Shown: positions 8,517 through 17,474 of the stretch, piece by piece
Position numbering within the stretch: the first letter of the stretch is position 1
Layout of the letters: every line of letters starts with the position of its first letter
Source: Rhodococcus sp. 4CII
Lineage (GTDB): Bacteria > Actinomycetota > Actinomycetes > Mycobacteriales > Mycobacteriaceae
DNA length: 64,000 bases
Direction of reading: 5' to 3'
Assembly (NCBI RefSeq): GCF_014256275.1
Contig: NZ_JACCFE010000002.1
Span: 6,460,001 to 6,524,000, forward strand
Program-made: the position numbers and the translations under genes
Notes under the pieces: generated by a model
What the model saw: the letters and a program-made list of their open reading frames with translations, nothing else
Told to the model about the DNA's origin: nothing
The model's database searches: none

Positions 8517-9293
8517 TCAGCCGTACTGAACGGTAGTGAAGGTGGGGGCGGAGGACGGCTTCTCGGCCGCGGCGGAGTCGAAAGTGATTCGCTCGATGTC
8601 GTGTTCGGTCACCGGGAGGGTGCCGTCGAGCGCTGCGACGACCGCCGCCGTGACGGCGGGGGTGACCTCGTCGACCGTCACGTCCCTGCCCAGTTCCCGC
8701 GACAGCGACGTGACACCGGCGTCGCGGATACCGCACGGGATGATGGCGTCGAACCCCGTCAGGACGGAATTGCAGTTGAGCGCGAAACCGTGCAGGGCGA
8801 CACCACGCTGCACCCGCACCCCGATGGCCGCCACCTTGCGCTCGGGCAGCCACTGTCCGTTCTCGAGCGACGCGGGCAGCCACACCCCGGAGCGGCCGTC
8901 GACCCGGCCACACTCGATGCCGAGGTCGGTGCACACGGCGATCAGCGCCTGCTCCAGCCTGCGGACGTACCGCACGACGTCGACCGGTTCGGCCAGCTTG
9001 ACGATCGGGTATCCCACCAGCTGTCCCGGGCCGTGCCAGGTGATCTTCCCGCCGCGGTCGACGTCGATCACGGGCGTGCCGTCGGTGGGGCGGTCGCCGG
9101 GTTCGGTCCGTCGTCCCGCCGTGTAGACAGCCGGGTGTTCGAGCAGCAGCAGAGTGTCGGTGCCCACGTTATCCGCACGTTCGGCCGCCAGCTCGCGCTG
9201 TCGGTCCCAGGCGTCGACATATCCGATCCGGCCGAGGTGTTCGACGGAGATCGGTAGTGGGCTGAAACGGGCGGATTGTGTCGCGCTGCTCAT
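8517..9293 (-). CDS. lipB: Octanoyl-[ACP]:protein N-octanoyltransferase
   Basis: Moves octanoate from acyl carrier protein to lipoyl domains, the step before LipA. In 258 residues the active-site motif 'GGKITWHGPGQLVGYP' is at 81-96, the catalytic lysine is K153 ('ERKVAAIGVRV') and the acyl-thioester cysteine is C187 ('IPCGIRDAGVTSL'). The order sucB, TIGR01777, lipB, lipA is the same as Rv2215-Rv2218, so enzyme pair and substrate are made from one region. Confidence 0.97.
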   Translation of the reverse strand: MSSATQSARFSPLPISVEHLGRIGYVDAWDRQRELAAERADNVGTDTLLLLEHPAVYTAGRRTEPGDRPTDGTPVIDVDRGGKITWHGPGQLVGYPIVKLAEPVDVVRYVRRLEQALIAVCTDLGIECGRVDGRSGVWLPASLENGQWLPERKVAAIGVRVQRGVALHGFALNCNSVLTGFDAIIPCGIRDAGVTSLSRELGRDVTVDEVTPAVTAAVVAALDGTLPVTEHDIERITFDSAAAEKPSSAPTFTTVQYG

Positions 9294-9341
9294 GCGCTAG
9301 AGGTTACGCCGGGACTGCCGCCCCACCGTCGCGACCTGGGT

Positions 9342-10232
9342 TCACCGCACGAGGGCGGCATCGAGGGCCTCACCGATCGTGTTGTGCCGGAACCGGAATC
9401 CTGCATTCTCGAGCACCGTGGGGATGGCGCGCTGCCCGGCCAGGATGCCTTCCTGCGCGAACTCGCCCATCAGCGCGGTCAGCGCGAACCCGGGAACGAT
9501 CCACGGTGCGGGGCGGTGCAGCGTGCGCGCGACCGCGCCATTGAACTGCGCATTGGTGACCGGCGCCGGGCCGGTGAGGTTCACGGGTCCGGCGACGTCG
9601 TCGCGGGTGAGGACGAATTTGATCGCATCGATCTCGTCCTCCAACGAGATCCACGACAGGTACTGGCGGCCGTTGCCGAGCCGCCCTCCCAGCCCGACCG
9701 AGTACAGGGTCTTCAGCCGGCCGAGCAGGCCACCGCGCGGGGACAGGACGATGCCGCTCCGCAACAGCACGGTCCGGACCTTCGAGTCGCCTGCGGGGGT
9801 GGTCGCGGCCTCCCAGTCGCGGCAGGTGTCCGCGAGGAAACCCTCACCCGGCGGGGAGGACTCGTCGACGACGCGGTTTCCGGTGTCGCCGTAGTAGCCG
9901 ACGGCGCTCGCGTTGACGAACACGGGAACCGTGGCCTCGGCGACGGCCTCCGCCAGGACGTCGGTGGCGGCGATGCGGCTGTCCCGGATCAATTGCTTGT
10001 ACGCCCCGTTCCAGCGTTTGTCACCGATCCCGACGCCGCACAGATTCACGACGGCGTCGGCATCCGACAGGATATCCGTGTCGAGCCGGTCCTTCTGAGG
10101 ATCCCAGCGCGACTCGTCGGGACCGGCTGCCGAGCGGCGGACGAGACGCACGACGTCGTGGCCGTCGCCGCGGAGAGACGAGACGAGAGCGGTGCCGATC
10201 AGCCCGGAGGATCCGGCGATGACCACTCGCAT
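9342..10232 (-). CDS. TIGR01777 family NAD(P)-dependent epimerase-like protein (Rv2216 homologue)
   Basis: About 296 residues, an extended short-chain-dehydrogenase fold with the nucleotide-binding GSSGLIGTAL at the N-terminus, 'AVVNLCGVGIGDKRW' and the C-terminal 'FALTALMGEFAQEGILAGQRAIPTVLENAGFRFRH' block that defines the TIGR01777/YfcH group. The ATG at 10232 is preferred over the TTG two codons upstream because it is nine bases from a GGAGG site. In E. coli YfcH and in the SulA-like plant proteins no reaction is established. Substrate unknown; the link to the lipoyl genes is positional. Confidence 0.85.
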   Translation of the reverse strand: MRVVIAGSSGLIGTALVSSLRGDGHDVVRLVRRSAAGPDESRWDPQKDRLDTDILSDADAVVNLCGVGIGDKRWNGAYKQLIRDSRIAATDVLAEAVAEATVPVFVNASAVGYYGDTGNRVVDESSPPGEGFLADTCRDWEAATTPAGDSKVRTVLLRSGIVLSPRGGLLGRLKTLYSVGLGGRLGNGRQYLSWISLEDEIDAIKFVLTRDDVAGPVNLTGPAPVTNAQFNGAVARTLHRPAPWIVPGFALTALMGEFAQEGILAGQRAIPTVLENAGFRFRHNTIGEALDAALVR

Positions 10233-10254
10233 GTGCAACAGCCTCCTTCACAGC

Positions 10255-10291
10255 GCAGGGGCACCATCCCGGGTGGAAATGGTGCCCCTGC
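10255..10291. terminator. Hairpin after sucB
   Basis: Thirteen-base perfect inverted repeat (GCAGGGGCACCAT / ATGGTGCCCCTGC) with an 11-base loop, between the sucB stop and the downstream TIGR01777 gene. It may end or attenuate sucB transcription before lipB-lipA. No T-run. Confidence 0.55.
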
Positions 10292-10324
10292 GAAACTACG
10301 TTCGGCTCGAAGTCGGGTGACGAA

Positions 10325-12070
10325 TCAGAGACCCAGGTCGGCCTCGAACGCTCCCTGCTCCAGACGCTGCTTGATCGTGGTCAGGAATCGGCCTGCGTCG
10401 GCACCGTCGACGAGACGGTGATCGTAGGTGAGCGGCAGGTAGCACATCGAGCGGACGCCGATGGATTCGCTGCCGGACTCGTCGGTCACGACGACGGGGC
10501 GCTTGACGATCGCGCCGGTTCCGAGCATCGCGGCCTGCGGCGGCACGAGGATCGGCGTGTCGAACAGGGCGCCCTGGCTGCCGATGTTCGTGATCGTGAA
10601 CGTGCCCCCGGAAAGCTCGTCCGGCTTGAGCCCACCGGAGCGGGCGCGCTTGGCGATGTCCGCGATCGCGCGGGCCAGGCCGGCCAGCGACAGGTCGCCG
10701 GCGTTGTGGACGACGGGAGACAGCAGACCCTGCTCGGTGTCGACCGCGAAGCCCAGGTGCTCGGCGTCGTAGTACGTGATCTGCTTGTTCGCCTCGTCGT
10801 AGCTGGCGTTGATGTTCGGGTGCGACTTCAGCGCCTCGACGACGGCCTTCGCGAAGAACGGGAGGAACGTCAGCTTGACGCCCTCTCGCTCGAGGAAGGT
10901 GTTCTTGGCCCGCGCACGCAGGGCAGCGATCCGGGTGACGTCGACCTCGAAGGTCTGGGTGAGCTGCGCCGTGGTCTGCAGCGACTCCCGCGTCTTGGTG
11001 GCGGTGATCTGACGAATCCGGTTGGCCTTCTGCGTGGTTCCGCGCAGGTGCGCCAGCTCGGGGCGGACCCCGGCGGATGCGGCTGCGGGGGCAGCGGCGG
11101 CCGGTGCGGCAGCGGGCGCGGCGGCAGCCGGTGCCTTCTTCGCCTCCGCGGCGGCCAGGACGTCCTGCTTGCGGATGCGGCCACCGACGCCGGTGCCCGT
11201 CACCGCCGACAGGTCGACGTTGTTGTCCGCAGCGAGCTTGCGCACCAGCGGGGTGACGTACGGGGTGCTGTCCCCGGAGATGGCAGCTGGGGCGGGAGCC
11301 GCGGCCGCGGGTGCGGGTGCGGATGCGGCGGGAGCGGCTGCGGGAGCCGGTGCGCTCTTGGCGGGCTCGGGCTTCGCCGGCTCCGGAGCCGGTGCGGGCT
11401 TCGCGGGCTCGGGGGTGGGCTCGGGGGTGGGCTCGGGCTTAGGCGCCGCGGCCGGCTTGGCGGCGGGTGCGCCGGAACCGATGACGGCGAGCTGACCGCC
11501 GACGGAGACGGTGTCGTCTTCCTCGGCACTGATCTCGAGGAGGGTACCGGCGACCGGCGACGGGATCTCCGTGTCGACCTTGTCGGTGGACACCTCGACG
11601 AGCGGCTCGTCCACGGCGACCTCGTCGCCGACGGCCTTCAGCCAGCGGGTGACGGTGCCCTCGGTGACGGACTCACCGAGTTCCGGCATGTTCACCGCGG
11701 TGCCCTCGGCGGAACCGTTGCCGGATGCGGCGGGCTCAGACTCGGCGGCCGGTGCCTCGGCAGCGGGAGCCGGCTCCGCGGCAGGCTCTTCGGCGGCGGG
11801 AGCGGGAGCGGAGTCGGCGGCGGGAGCCTCACCGGCGTCGCCGATCACGGCAAGCTCGCCACCGATTTCCACGGTGTCGTCTTCCTGAGCAACGATCTTG
11901 CTGAGAACGCCGGCCACGGGAGACGGGATTTCCGTGTCCACCTTGTCCGTGGAGACTTCGAGCAAGGGTTCGTCAACTTCGACCGTGTCTCCTTCCTGCT
12001 TGAGCCACCGCGTGACAGTTCCCTCGGTGACACTCTCACCAAGCGCTGGCATCTGGACGGAGAAGGCCAT
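10325..12070 (-). CDS. sucB: Dihydrolipoyl acyltransferase, E2 of a 2-oxoacid dehydrogenase complex (two lipoyl domains)
   Basis: 581 residues. Two lipoyl domains carry the modified lysines K43 and K164 in 'EVSTDKVDTEIPSP'. They are joined by alanine/proline/glutamate linkers, then an E1/E3-binding domain ('VTPLVRKLAADNNVDLSAVTGTGVGGRI'), another Ala-rich linker and the catalytic core ending in 'YDHRLVDGADAGRF' with the catalytic histidine. This is the layout of the mycobacterial DlaT (Rv2215), which serves pyruvate dehydrogenase despite its SucB name. The ATG at 12070 starts directly at the lipoyl domain and has GAGGAG upstream; longer readings are spurious. The product is the substrate of the LipA/LipB pair encoded next to it. 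Confidence 0.96.
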   Translation of the reverse strand: MAFSVQMPALGESVTEGTVTRWLKQEGDTVEVDEPLLEVSTDKVDTEIPSPVAGVLSKIVAQEDDTVEIGGELAVIGDAGEAPAADSAPAPAAEEPAAEPAPAAEAPAAESEPAASGNGSAEGTAVNMPELGESVTEGTVTRWLKAVGDEVAVDEPLVEVSTDKVDTEIPSPVAGTLLEISAEEDDTVSVGGQLAVIGSGAPAAKPAAAPKPEPTPEPTPEPAKPAPAPEPAKPEPAKSAPAPAAAPAASAPAPAAAAPAPAAISGDSTPYVTPLVRKLAADNNVDLSAVTGTGVGGRIRKQDVLAAAEAKKAPAAAAPAAAPAAAAPAAASAGVRPELAHLRGTTQKANRIRQITATKTRESLQTTAQLTQTFEVDVTRIAALRARAKNTFLEREGVKLTFLPFFAKAVVEALKSHPNINASYDEANKQITYYDAEHLGFAVDTEQGLLSPVVHNAGDLSLAGLARAIADIAKRARSGGLKPDELSGGTFTITNIGSQGALFDTPILVPPQAAMLGTGAIVKRPVVVTDESGSESIGVRSMCYLPLTYDHRLVDGADAGRFLTTIKQRLEQGAFEADLGL

Positions 12071-12400
12071 GTCTTTTGACTCCTCGACAGTTGTGTTCGG
12101 GTTGTGGAATTTTGTCGACTTGTGGTCGTGAACCATTGTGCTCGAGATGCACGTGTCTTGCGGGTTACTCGCAGGTAATTCCGATTCGTCGTCACCCACT
12201 CGCTGTGTCGGCGCTCCACATCTTTCCATTGATCCGATGGGCGCGTCCGTCGAGGGGCACCCGCCGCGACTTCGGGTGCACCCGGACGTTATGCCTACCG
12301 GCCAGTAGTTTTCGTGTGCGGCGGAGACCGGACGTTCGCTGGCAAACTTGGAGGACAGTCGGCGGCGCGGTCCGCGTGCACGTACTCGAGGAGGCTCGAC
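12071..12400. other. Intergenic region between sucB and the 112-residue gene
   Basis: 330 bases with no convincing gene. It must hold the sucB promoter and that of the divergent small gene. It contains a TACCGGCCAGTA near-palindrome at 12296-12307 and a GCACCC/GGGTGC hairpin at about 12257-12279. A GAGGAGG ribosome-binding site ends at 12393. Confidence 0.5.
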
Positions 12401-12739
12401 GTGGGGTTGTTCGACCGTTTCTCGCGGCCTCGGTCCGGCCGATCGCGGGCGTCCTCGGAGGATGCCGCCCACCTCGCGAACTGGACTCGCACGCACCTCG
12501 GAGTGGAGGCGTACGTGGAACCGCAGACGACGGTGACCGAAGTCACCGTCGTCCTCGTCGCAGCGGACGGCGAGTGGACCCGGCGCCGGGTGGGCGGAGA
12601 GCAAGGCGCCCGCAAACTCGGCGAGGATCTCCGCATCCCCGTGTACGACGTCCGCAAGACCGGCTACCCGCAGCGGATGCGCGACTTCGACGCGCGCCGC
12701 CGGATCGAGCGGAAGCGCGAGCGCGAGCGGGAGCTGTAG
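12401..12739 (+). CDS. Hypothetical small basic protein, possibly oxidoreductase-related
   Basis: 112 residues beginning 'MGLFDRFSRPRSGRS'. The GTG at 12401 is chosen because a strong GAGGAGG lies seven bases upstream. The body has a possible alpha-beta core ('TTVTEVTVVLVAADGEWTRRRV', 'LGEDLRIPVYDVRKTGYPQRMRDFD') and a charged arginine/glutamate tail. There is no signal peptide or membrane segment. I do not recognise the family with certainty. It is convergent with the aminopeptidase gene and is followed by a 40-base palindromic repeat. Confidence 0.7.
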   Translation: MGLFDRFSRPRSGRSRASSEDAAHLANWTRTHLGVEAYVEPQTTVTEVTVVLVAADGEWTRRRVGGEQGARKLGEDLRIPVYDVRKTGYPQRMRDFDARRRIERKREREREL

Positions 12740-12752
12740 GCCCTTCGGGCCC

Positions 12753-12792
12753 GTGCGCCTTTGTGGTAGCTGGAACAACCAGAAAGGCGCAC
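12753..12792. repeat. 40-bp palindromic intergenic repeat, copy 1
   Basis: Near-perfect palindrome with 10-base arms GTGCGCCTTT and AAAGGCGCAC and a GGT...ACC inner stem. It is flanked by smaller hairpins (GGCCCTTCGGGCC on the left, AGGCGCGGAGCGCCT on the right). A second copy at 23039-23078 matches at 37 of 40 positions. Both lie between convergent genes, so a bidirectional terminator or REP-like element is likely. Confidence 0.75.
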
Positions 12793-12805
12793 AGGCGCGG
12801 AGCGC

Positions 12806-14323
12806 CTAGCCGTTGGCGGCGATGTCCTCGATCACCGAGATCATCGTGCGCACGGGCACGCCGGTGCCTCCGCGACCGGTGTATCCCCACGGTCCCGACG
12901 AGTTGTATGCCGGGCCTGCGACGTCGATGTGCGCCCACTGGACGCCGTCGGCGACGAACTCCTTCAGGTACAGGGCCGCGGCGAGCATGCCGCCCCAGCG
13001 GTGGTTGGTGACGTTCGCGAGGTCGGCGATCTTCGAGTCGAGGTCCGAGCGCAGTTCGGCGGGCATCGGCATCGCCCACGCGTTCTCACCGATCTCCTGG
13101 GAGATGGCGGCGACCCGGTCGCGGAACTCGTCGGTGCCCATGACGCCGGGCGTTCGGTTGCCGAGTGCCACCATCTGCGCGCCGGTGAGCGTCGCGGTGT
13201 CGATGAGGTAGTCGGGCTCGTCCTCGCAGGCGCGGACGATGGCGTCGGCGAGGACGAGGCGTCCCTCCGCGTCGGTGTTGATGACCTCGACCGTGGTTCC
13301 GCCGTACTGGGTGAGGACGTCGCCGGGACGCTGCGCGGTGGACGACGGCATGTTCTCGGCCATCGGGACGGTGGCGGTGACGTCGACGGGCAGTCCGAGC
13401 TTGGCGGCGAGGACGACGGTGGCGACGACGGCTGCGGCGCCGCCCATATCGGACGTCATGTTCTCCATGCCGGCGGCGGGCTTGATGGAGATGCCGCCGG
13501 TGTCGAAGGTGATGCCCTTGCCGACGAGCGCGACCTTGGGTGCGTTGCGCTTCTTCGCGGAGTAGCTCAGGCGCACCAGCCGCGGCAGGCGGGACGAGCC
13601 CTTGCCCACGCCGAGGATGCCGCCGTATCCGTTCTTCTCGAGCGCCTTCTCGTCGAGGACCTCGACCTTCAGTCCGGCGTCCGTGCCGAGAGCCTTTGCG
13701 CGGTCGGCGAATTCGGCGGGAAAGAGGTGGCTCGGGGGAGTGTTGACGAATTCGCGGGCGGTGGCCACGGCCTCGGCGACCGCCGCCGAGCGAGCGAGGA
13801 CGTCTTTCGACTCCTTCGCGCGCGGGGACGACACGAGAAGCTCCACCCGGGCGACGGGCTGCGCGTCGGGGCCGGGCGCGGACTTCGCGGACTTGAACTC
13901 GGTGAACCGGTACGCGCCGAGGGCGAAACCTTCTGCCGCCGCGCCGAGATCGAGCACGGACAGGGTGGTTGCGACTGTGCCGACGCCGCTGAGCGACCGT
14001 GCGGCCGCGCCCGCGGACTTACGAATCTGCTCGGCGTCCAGCTTCTCCGCCGAACCGAGTCCGACGGCCAGCACGCTGTCGACCGGGAGCGCGACGGGTC
14101 CCGGGACGCGGGTGGTCTCCTCGGCCTTTCCCGATGCGCCGACCGCGACCAGCGTGTCGAGCAGATCGGTCAGTATCGCTTCGTCGACGATGCCGTCGCC
14201 GAGCGCGATTTCGGGTCCGTCCGAGGTCGACGTCAGTCCGATCACCAGCACGTCCACGCGCTTGCCGACGGTGCCTGCCAGGGCGAGTTGTGGTCCGAGG
14301 GGTCGGGCTGTGTGGGTGCTCAC
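12806..14323 (-). CDS. pepA: Leucyl aminopeptidase (M17)
   Basis: 505-residue cytosolic aminopeptidase using two metal ions. Conserved M17 blocks are present: 'VALVGKGITFDTGGISIKPAAGMENMTSDMGGAA' with the metal-binding lysine and aspartates, 'NTDAEGRLVLADA' (the family signature NTDAEGRL), and 'WAHIDVAGPAY'. The GTG at 14323 has GGAG about nine bases before it; longer readings upstream are arginine-rich frame extensions. Homologue of M. tuberculosis PepB (Rv2213) and in the same position between sucB and gcvT. Divergent from gcvT. Confidence 0.95.
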   Translation of the reverse strand: MSTHTARPLGPQLALAGTVGKRVDVLVIGLTSTSDGPEIALGDGIVDEAILTDLLDTLVAVGASGKAEETTRVPGPVALPVDSVLAVGLGSAEKLDAEQIRKSAGAAARSLSGVGTVATTLSVLDLGAAAEGFALGAYRFTEFKSAKSAPGPDAQPVARVELLVSSPRAKESKDVLARSAAVAEAVATAREFVNTPPSHLFPAEFADRAKALGTDAGLKVEVLDEKALEKNGYGGILGVGKGSSRLPRLVRLSYSAKKRNAPKVALVGKGITFDTGGISIKPAAGMENMTSDMGGAAAVVATVVLAAKLGLPVDVTATVPMAENMPSSTAQRPGDVLTQYGGTTVEVINTDAEGRLVLADAIVRACEDEPDYLIDTATLTGAQMVALGNRTPGVMGTDEFRDRVAAISQEIGENAWAMPMPAELRSDLDSKIADLANVTNHRWGGMLAAALYLKEFVADGVQWAHIDVAGPAYNSSGPWGYTGRGGTGVPVRTMISVIEDIAANG

Positions 14324-14431
14324 GGTGTCTCTCCTGCAGCAGTTCGGGGGCGGGTGGTGTCGGGTGGCCGACGTCCGTCCCGATGGTAGTGCTCCGCCGC
14401 CGTCGTATACCCGGTGCACCCGACGGTCCGA

Positions 14432-14437
14432 TAGGTT
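14432..14437 (+). promoter_or_regulatory. -10 element of a probable leaderless gcvT transcript
   Basis: TAGGTT followed by seven bases and the ATG at 14445. Confidence 0.35.
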
Positions 14438-14444
14438 GAGGCGC

Positions 14445-15545
14445 ATGACCGAGGAGCAGTTGTCGCAGGGGCCCGTCCACGCCGTTCACGTCGAACTCGG
14501 GGCCACGTTCGCTCCCTTCGGCGGCTGGGAGATGCCCGTGTCGTACGCCGGCACCGTGGTCGAGCACACCGCGGTGCGCGAATCGGTGGGGGTGTTCGAC
14601 GTCAGCCACCTCGGCAAGGCCCTCGTTCGGGGCGATGGTGCCGCCGCCTTCGTCAACTCGGCACTCACCAACGACCTCGACAAGATCGGTCCCGGCAAGG
14701 CGCAGTACACGCTCTGCTGCACGCCGTCGGGTGGGGTGATCGACGATCTGATCGCGTATTACGTGAGTCCCGACGAGGTGTTCCTCGTCCCCAATGCCGC
14801 CAATGCCGCGGACGTGGTCGCGGCACTGGCCGCCGCGGCGCCTGCCGGCGTCACGGTCGAGAACCAGCACCGGGACTTCGGTGTGATCGCGGTACAGGGG
14901 CCGAAGTCGGTGGAGGTGCTCACCGCGCTCGGCCTGCCCACCGACATCGAGTACATGGCCTTCGCCGACGCCACCTGGGACGGCGTACCCGTCCGCGTGT
15001 GCCGCAGCGGGTACACCGGCGAGGTCGGTTTCGAACTGCTACCCCGCTGGGAGGACAGCGAGAAGCTGTTCCGGGCGGCGGTGGAACAGGTTCGCGCTCA
15101 CGGGGGGCAGGTCGCCGGTCTCGGCGCCCGGGACACCCTGCGCACCGAGATGGGCTACCCCCTGCACGGGCACGAACTGTCGCTGGAGATCTCTCCGCTC
15201 GAGGCGCGCTGCGGGTGGGCGATCGGATGGAAGAAGCCGAAGTTCTGGGGCAAGGAGACGCTCACCGACGAGAAGGCGTCCGGTCCGTTGCGCAGGCTGT
15301 GGGGCATCAAGGCGCTGGACCGCGGGGTGTTGCGCGCCGGCCAGAGCGTGCTGCGTGACGGCGAGCCGATCGGCGAGACCACGTCGGGCACCTTCTCTCC
15401 GACGCTGAAGGTCGGGATCGCGTTGGCGCTGCTCGATTCCGGTGCCGGGGTGTCGGCCGGCGACGAGATCGCGGTGGACGTCCGGGGACGTTCGCTACGC
15501 GCCGAGGTGGTGTCTCCGCCGTTCGTGGAGATCAACACCAAGTAA
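14445..15545 (+). CDS. gcvT: Aminomethyltransferase, T protein of the glycine cleavage system
   Basis: 366 residues. Transfers the methylene group of glycine, held on lipoylated GcvH, to tetrahydrofolate. The start 'GATFAPFGGWEMPVSYAGTVVEHTAVRESVGVFDVSHLGK' is the family N-terminus. Folate-site and C-terminal motifs are visible in 'CRSGYTGEVGFELL', 'LGARDTLRTEMGYPLHGHEL' and 'GETTSGTFSPTL'. The other cleavage-system genes are not in the window. GcvH is another lipoyl protein, which fits the nearby lipA-lipB. The ATG at 14445 is taken as the start since the long upstream reading is antisense to pepA. Confidence 0.96.
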   Translation: MTEEQLSQGPVHAVHVELGATFAPFGGWEMPVSYAGTVVEHTAVRESVGVFDVSHLGKALVRGDGAAAFVNSALTNDLDKIGPGKAQYTLCCTPSGGVIDDLIAYYVSPDEVFLVPNAANAADVVAALAAAAPAGVTVENQHRDFGVIAVQGPKSVEVLTALGLPTDIEYMAFADATWDGVPVRVCRSGYTGEVGFELLPRWEDSEKLFRAAVEQVRAHGGQVAGLGARDTLRTEMGYPLHGHELSLEISPLEARCGWAIGWKKPKFWGKETLTDEKASGPLRRLWGIKALDRGVLRAGQSVLRDGEPIGETTSGTFSPTLKVGIALALLDSGAGVSAGDEIAVDVRGRSLRAEVVSPPFVEINTK

Positions 15546-15595
15546 GCGCCTGTCCGGGACGACCTGTCGGCGGCGGGGCGGTGGAAGGTGTTCGA

Positions 15596-15601
15596 TAAGA
15601 T
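15596..15601 (+). promoter_or_regulatory. -10 element of a probable leaderless ilvE transcript
   Basis: TAAGAT is seven bases before the ATG at 15609. This supports that ATG over the GTG at 15588, which would lie upstream of the transcript. Confidence 0.45.
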
Positions 15602-15608
15602 CACGGGC

Positions 15609-16712
15609 ATGACAGGTGTCACCGAGTTCGTCCGCGTCCCGCATCCCGCCCTCACCTCGGACGAGGTACGGCGAGAGATATTGGCGGCGCCCGGATTCGG
15701 CCGGTACTTCACGGACCACATGGTGTCGATCACCTACTCCACGGAGCTCGGCTGGCACGACGCCAAGGTGGAGCCGTACGGTCCGCTCCAGCTCGACCCG
15801 GCGGCGATGGTGCTCCACTACGGGCAGGCCATCTTCGAGGGGTTGAAGGCGTACCGGCAACCCGACGGCGGCATCTCGACGTTCCGCCTCGAGGCGAACG
15901 CCGAACGACTCGCGACGTCGGCCCGCCGCCTCGCGATGCCCGAGCTGCCGGAGGAGCTGTTCGTCAAGTCGATCACCGAGCTGCTCGAGCTCGATCACGA
16001 ATGGGTTCCCGCCGCCGGTGGGGAGGACGCGCTGTACCTCCGCCCGTTCATGTTCTCCACCGAGGCCGGTCTGGGGGTGCGACCGGCCGACGAGTACCGC
16101 TACCTGCTGATCGCCTCGCCCGCCGGCGCGTACTTCCCGCGCGGAGTGAAGCCGGTCAGCGTGTGGCTGTCGACGGAATACGTGCGCGCCGCCCCCGGCG
16201 GCACCGGTGCCGCCAAGTTCGCGGGCAACTACGCGGCGTCGCTTCTCGCCCAGGCGCAGGCTGCCGACGAGGGATGCGACCAGGTGGTCTGGCTCGACGC
16301 CATCGAGCGTTCGTACGTCGAGGAGATGGGCGGCATGAACCTCTTCTTCGTGTTCGGCTCCGGGTCCGACGCCCGCCTCGTGACGCCGTCGCTGTCCGGT
16401 TCGCTGCTTCCGGGGATCACCCGCAACTCGCTGCTGACCCTCGCGACCGACGCCGGTTTCGCGGTGGAGGAACGTCGGATCAGCACCGAGGAATGGCGCA
16501 CCAAGACGAAGTCGGGCGAGATCACCGAGGTGTTCGCGTGCGGAACGGCGGCGGTCATCACACCGGTCGGCCGGGTCAAATCGGCCGAGGGTGAATTCAC
16601 GATCGCGGACGGAGAGCCCGGAGAGGTCACGATGGCCCTGCGTGACACGTTGACCGGGATCCAGCGGGGAACGTTCGCCGACACCCACGGCTGGATGACG
16701 AAACTGCGCTGA
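15609..16712 (+). CDS. ilvE: Branched-chain amino acid aminotransferase
   Basis: PLP enzyme for the last step of leucine, isoleucine and valine synthesis. The 367-residue length equals the mycobacterial IlvE (Rv2210c). Family motifs include 'AMVLHYGQAIFEGLKAYR', the PLP lysine in 'GTGAAKFAGNYAASL', 'EEMGGMNLFFVF', 'SLLPGITRNSLL' and 'VFACGTAAVITPVG'. Start chosen from the -10 spacing. It is convergent with cobS, 19 bases away. Confidence 0.96.
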   Translation: MTGVTEFVRVPHPALTSDEVRREILAAPGFGRYFTDHMVSITYSTELGWHDAKVEPYGPLQLDPAAMVLHYGQAIFEGLKAYRQPDGGISTFRLEANAERLATSARRLAMPELPEELFVKSITELLELDHEWVPAAGGEDALYLRPFMFSTEAGLGVRPADEYRYLLIASPAGAYFPRGVKPVSVWLSTEYVRAAPGGTGAAKFAGNYAASLLAQAQAADEGCDQVVWLDAIERSYVEEMGGMNLFFVFGSGSDARLVTPSLSGSLLPGITRNSLLTLATDAGFAVEERRISTEEWRTKTKSGEITEVFACGTAAVITPVGRVKSAEGEFTIADGEPGEVTMALRDTLTGIQRGTFADTHGWMTKLR

Positions 16713-16729
16713 CCGCGGTTGCGGCGGTC
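16711..16729. terminator. Short hairpin between ilvE and cobS
   Basis: GACCGC and GCGGTC around a 7-base loop, starting at the ilvE stop codon and ending before the convergent cobS stop. Confidence 0.35.
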
Positions 16730-16731
16730 GC

Positions 16732-17472
16732 TCAGAATGCGAGTCCGACCGCCGCGACGGTGACCGTGATCTCGAGTGCGGCGCCGAGCACATCGCCGTT
16801 CAGGCCGGCGAACCGCCGGACGCAGTGGGCCACCAGCAGCGCGGTGAGCGTCAGCGCAACCGCCACGACGACCGGTCCCTGCCACCACGGCGAGGTGCAC
16901 CACGCGGCCGCCGCGAGGAGCGGAGCGGTCCAGGCGATACCCGTCCACAGCGGTTGGGTTCCGGCGACCAGTGCGCCGAACCCCTCCGTCGACGACGCGG
17001 GAATTCCGCGTCGGCAGGCGAACACGACCGCCACCCTGCCGGCCGCCACCGCGACCGCCACGCACGCGAATTCTCCTGCAGCGCCGAGGGATCCGAACGC
17101 CAGACCCTGCGCGCCCAGGCAGATCACCAGGGCGCAGACCCCGAACGGGCCCGCGCCGCCGCTGTGCATCACCGCCCGCGCCCGCTCCGGCGGTCCGTAG
17201 CAGCCGAGCCCGTCGACGGTGTCGGACAGGCCGTCGATGTGCATGCCGCGCGTGGCGAGAGCGTGGACGCCGACGGTCAGCAGGCCGGCAAGGGCGGGGT
17301 CGAGTCCGCCGGACACCAGTGCCCACAACAGTCCCGCCGCCAGGCCGCCCAGTGCGATCCCGGTCAGCGGCGCCGCCCGGATGGCGCGGGCCCCCGCTGC
17401 GCGATCCACGGAATCCGGTCCGCGCAGGGGAAACACCGTCAGCCAGGAGAACGCGAGCAGCACGCCCGACAC
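16732..17472 (-). CDS. cobS: Adenosylcobinamide-GDP ribazoletransferase
   Basis: Joins adenosylcobinamide-GDP to alpha-ribazole, the last assembly step of coenzyme B12. About 246 residues, mostly hydrophobic, an integral membrane protein. Family motifs are 'AFSWLTVFPLRG' at the N-terminus, 'GMHIDGLSDTVDGLGCYGPPERARAVMHSGGAGPFGV' with the catalytic-site aspartates and 'GDVLGAALEITVTV' at the end. The GTG at 17472 lies two bases after the cobT stop codon, so translational coupling is likely. Confidence 0.94.
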   Translation of the reverse strand: MSGVLLAFSWLTVFPLRGPDSVDRAAGARAIRAAPLTGIALGGLAAGLLWALVSGGLDPALAGLLTVGVHALATRGMHIDGLSDTVDGLGCYGPPERARAVMHSGGAGPFGVCALVICLGAQGLAFGSLGAAGEFACVAVAVAAGRVAVVFACRRGIPASSTEGFGALVAGTQPLWTGIAWTAPLLAAAAWCTSPWWQGPVVVAVALTLTALLVAHCVRRFAGLNGDVLGAALEITVTVAAVGLAF

Positions 17473-17474
17473 GG

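Noticed and set aside
13602..14444. Long plus-strand open frame continuous with gcvT
   Set aside because: It is antisense to pepA, rich in Arg/Ser/Ala as expected for a GC-rich shadow, and lacks any domain. The gcvT start at 14445 fits the family.
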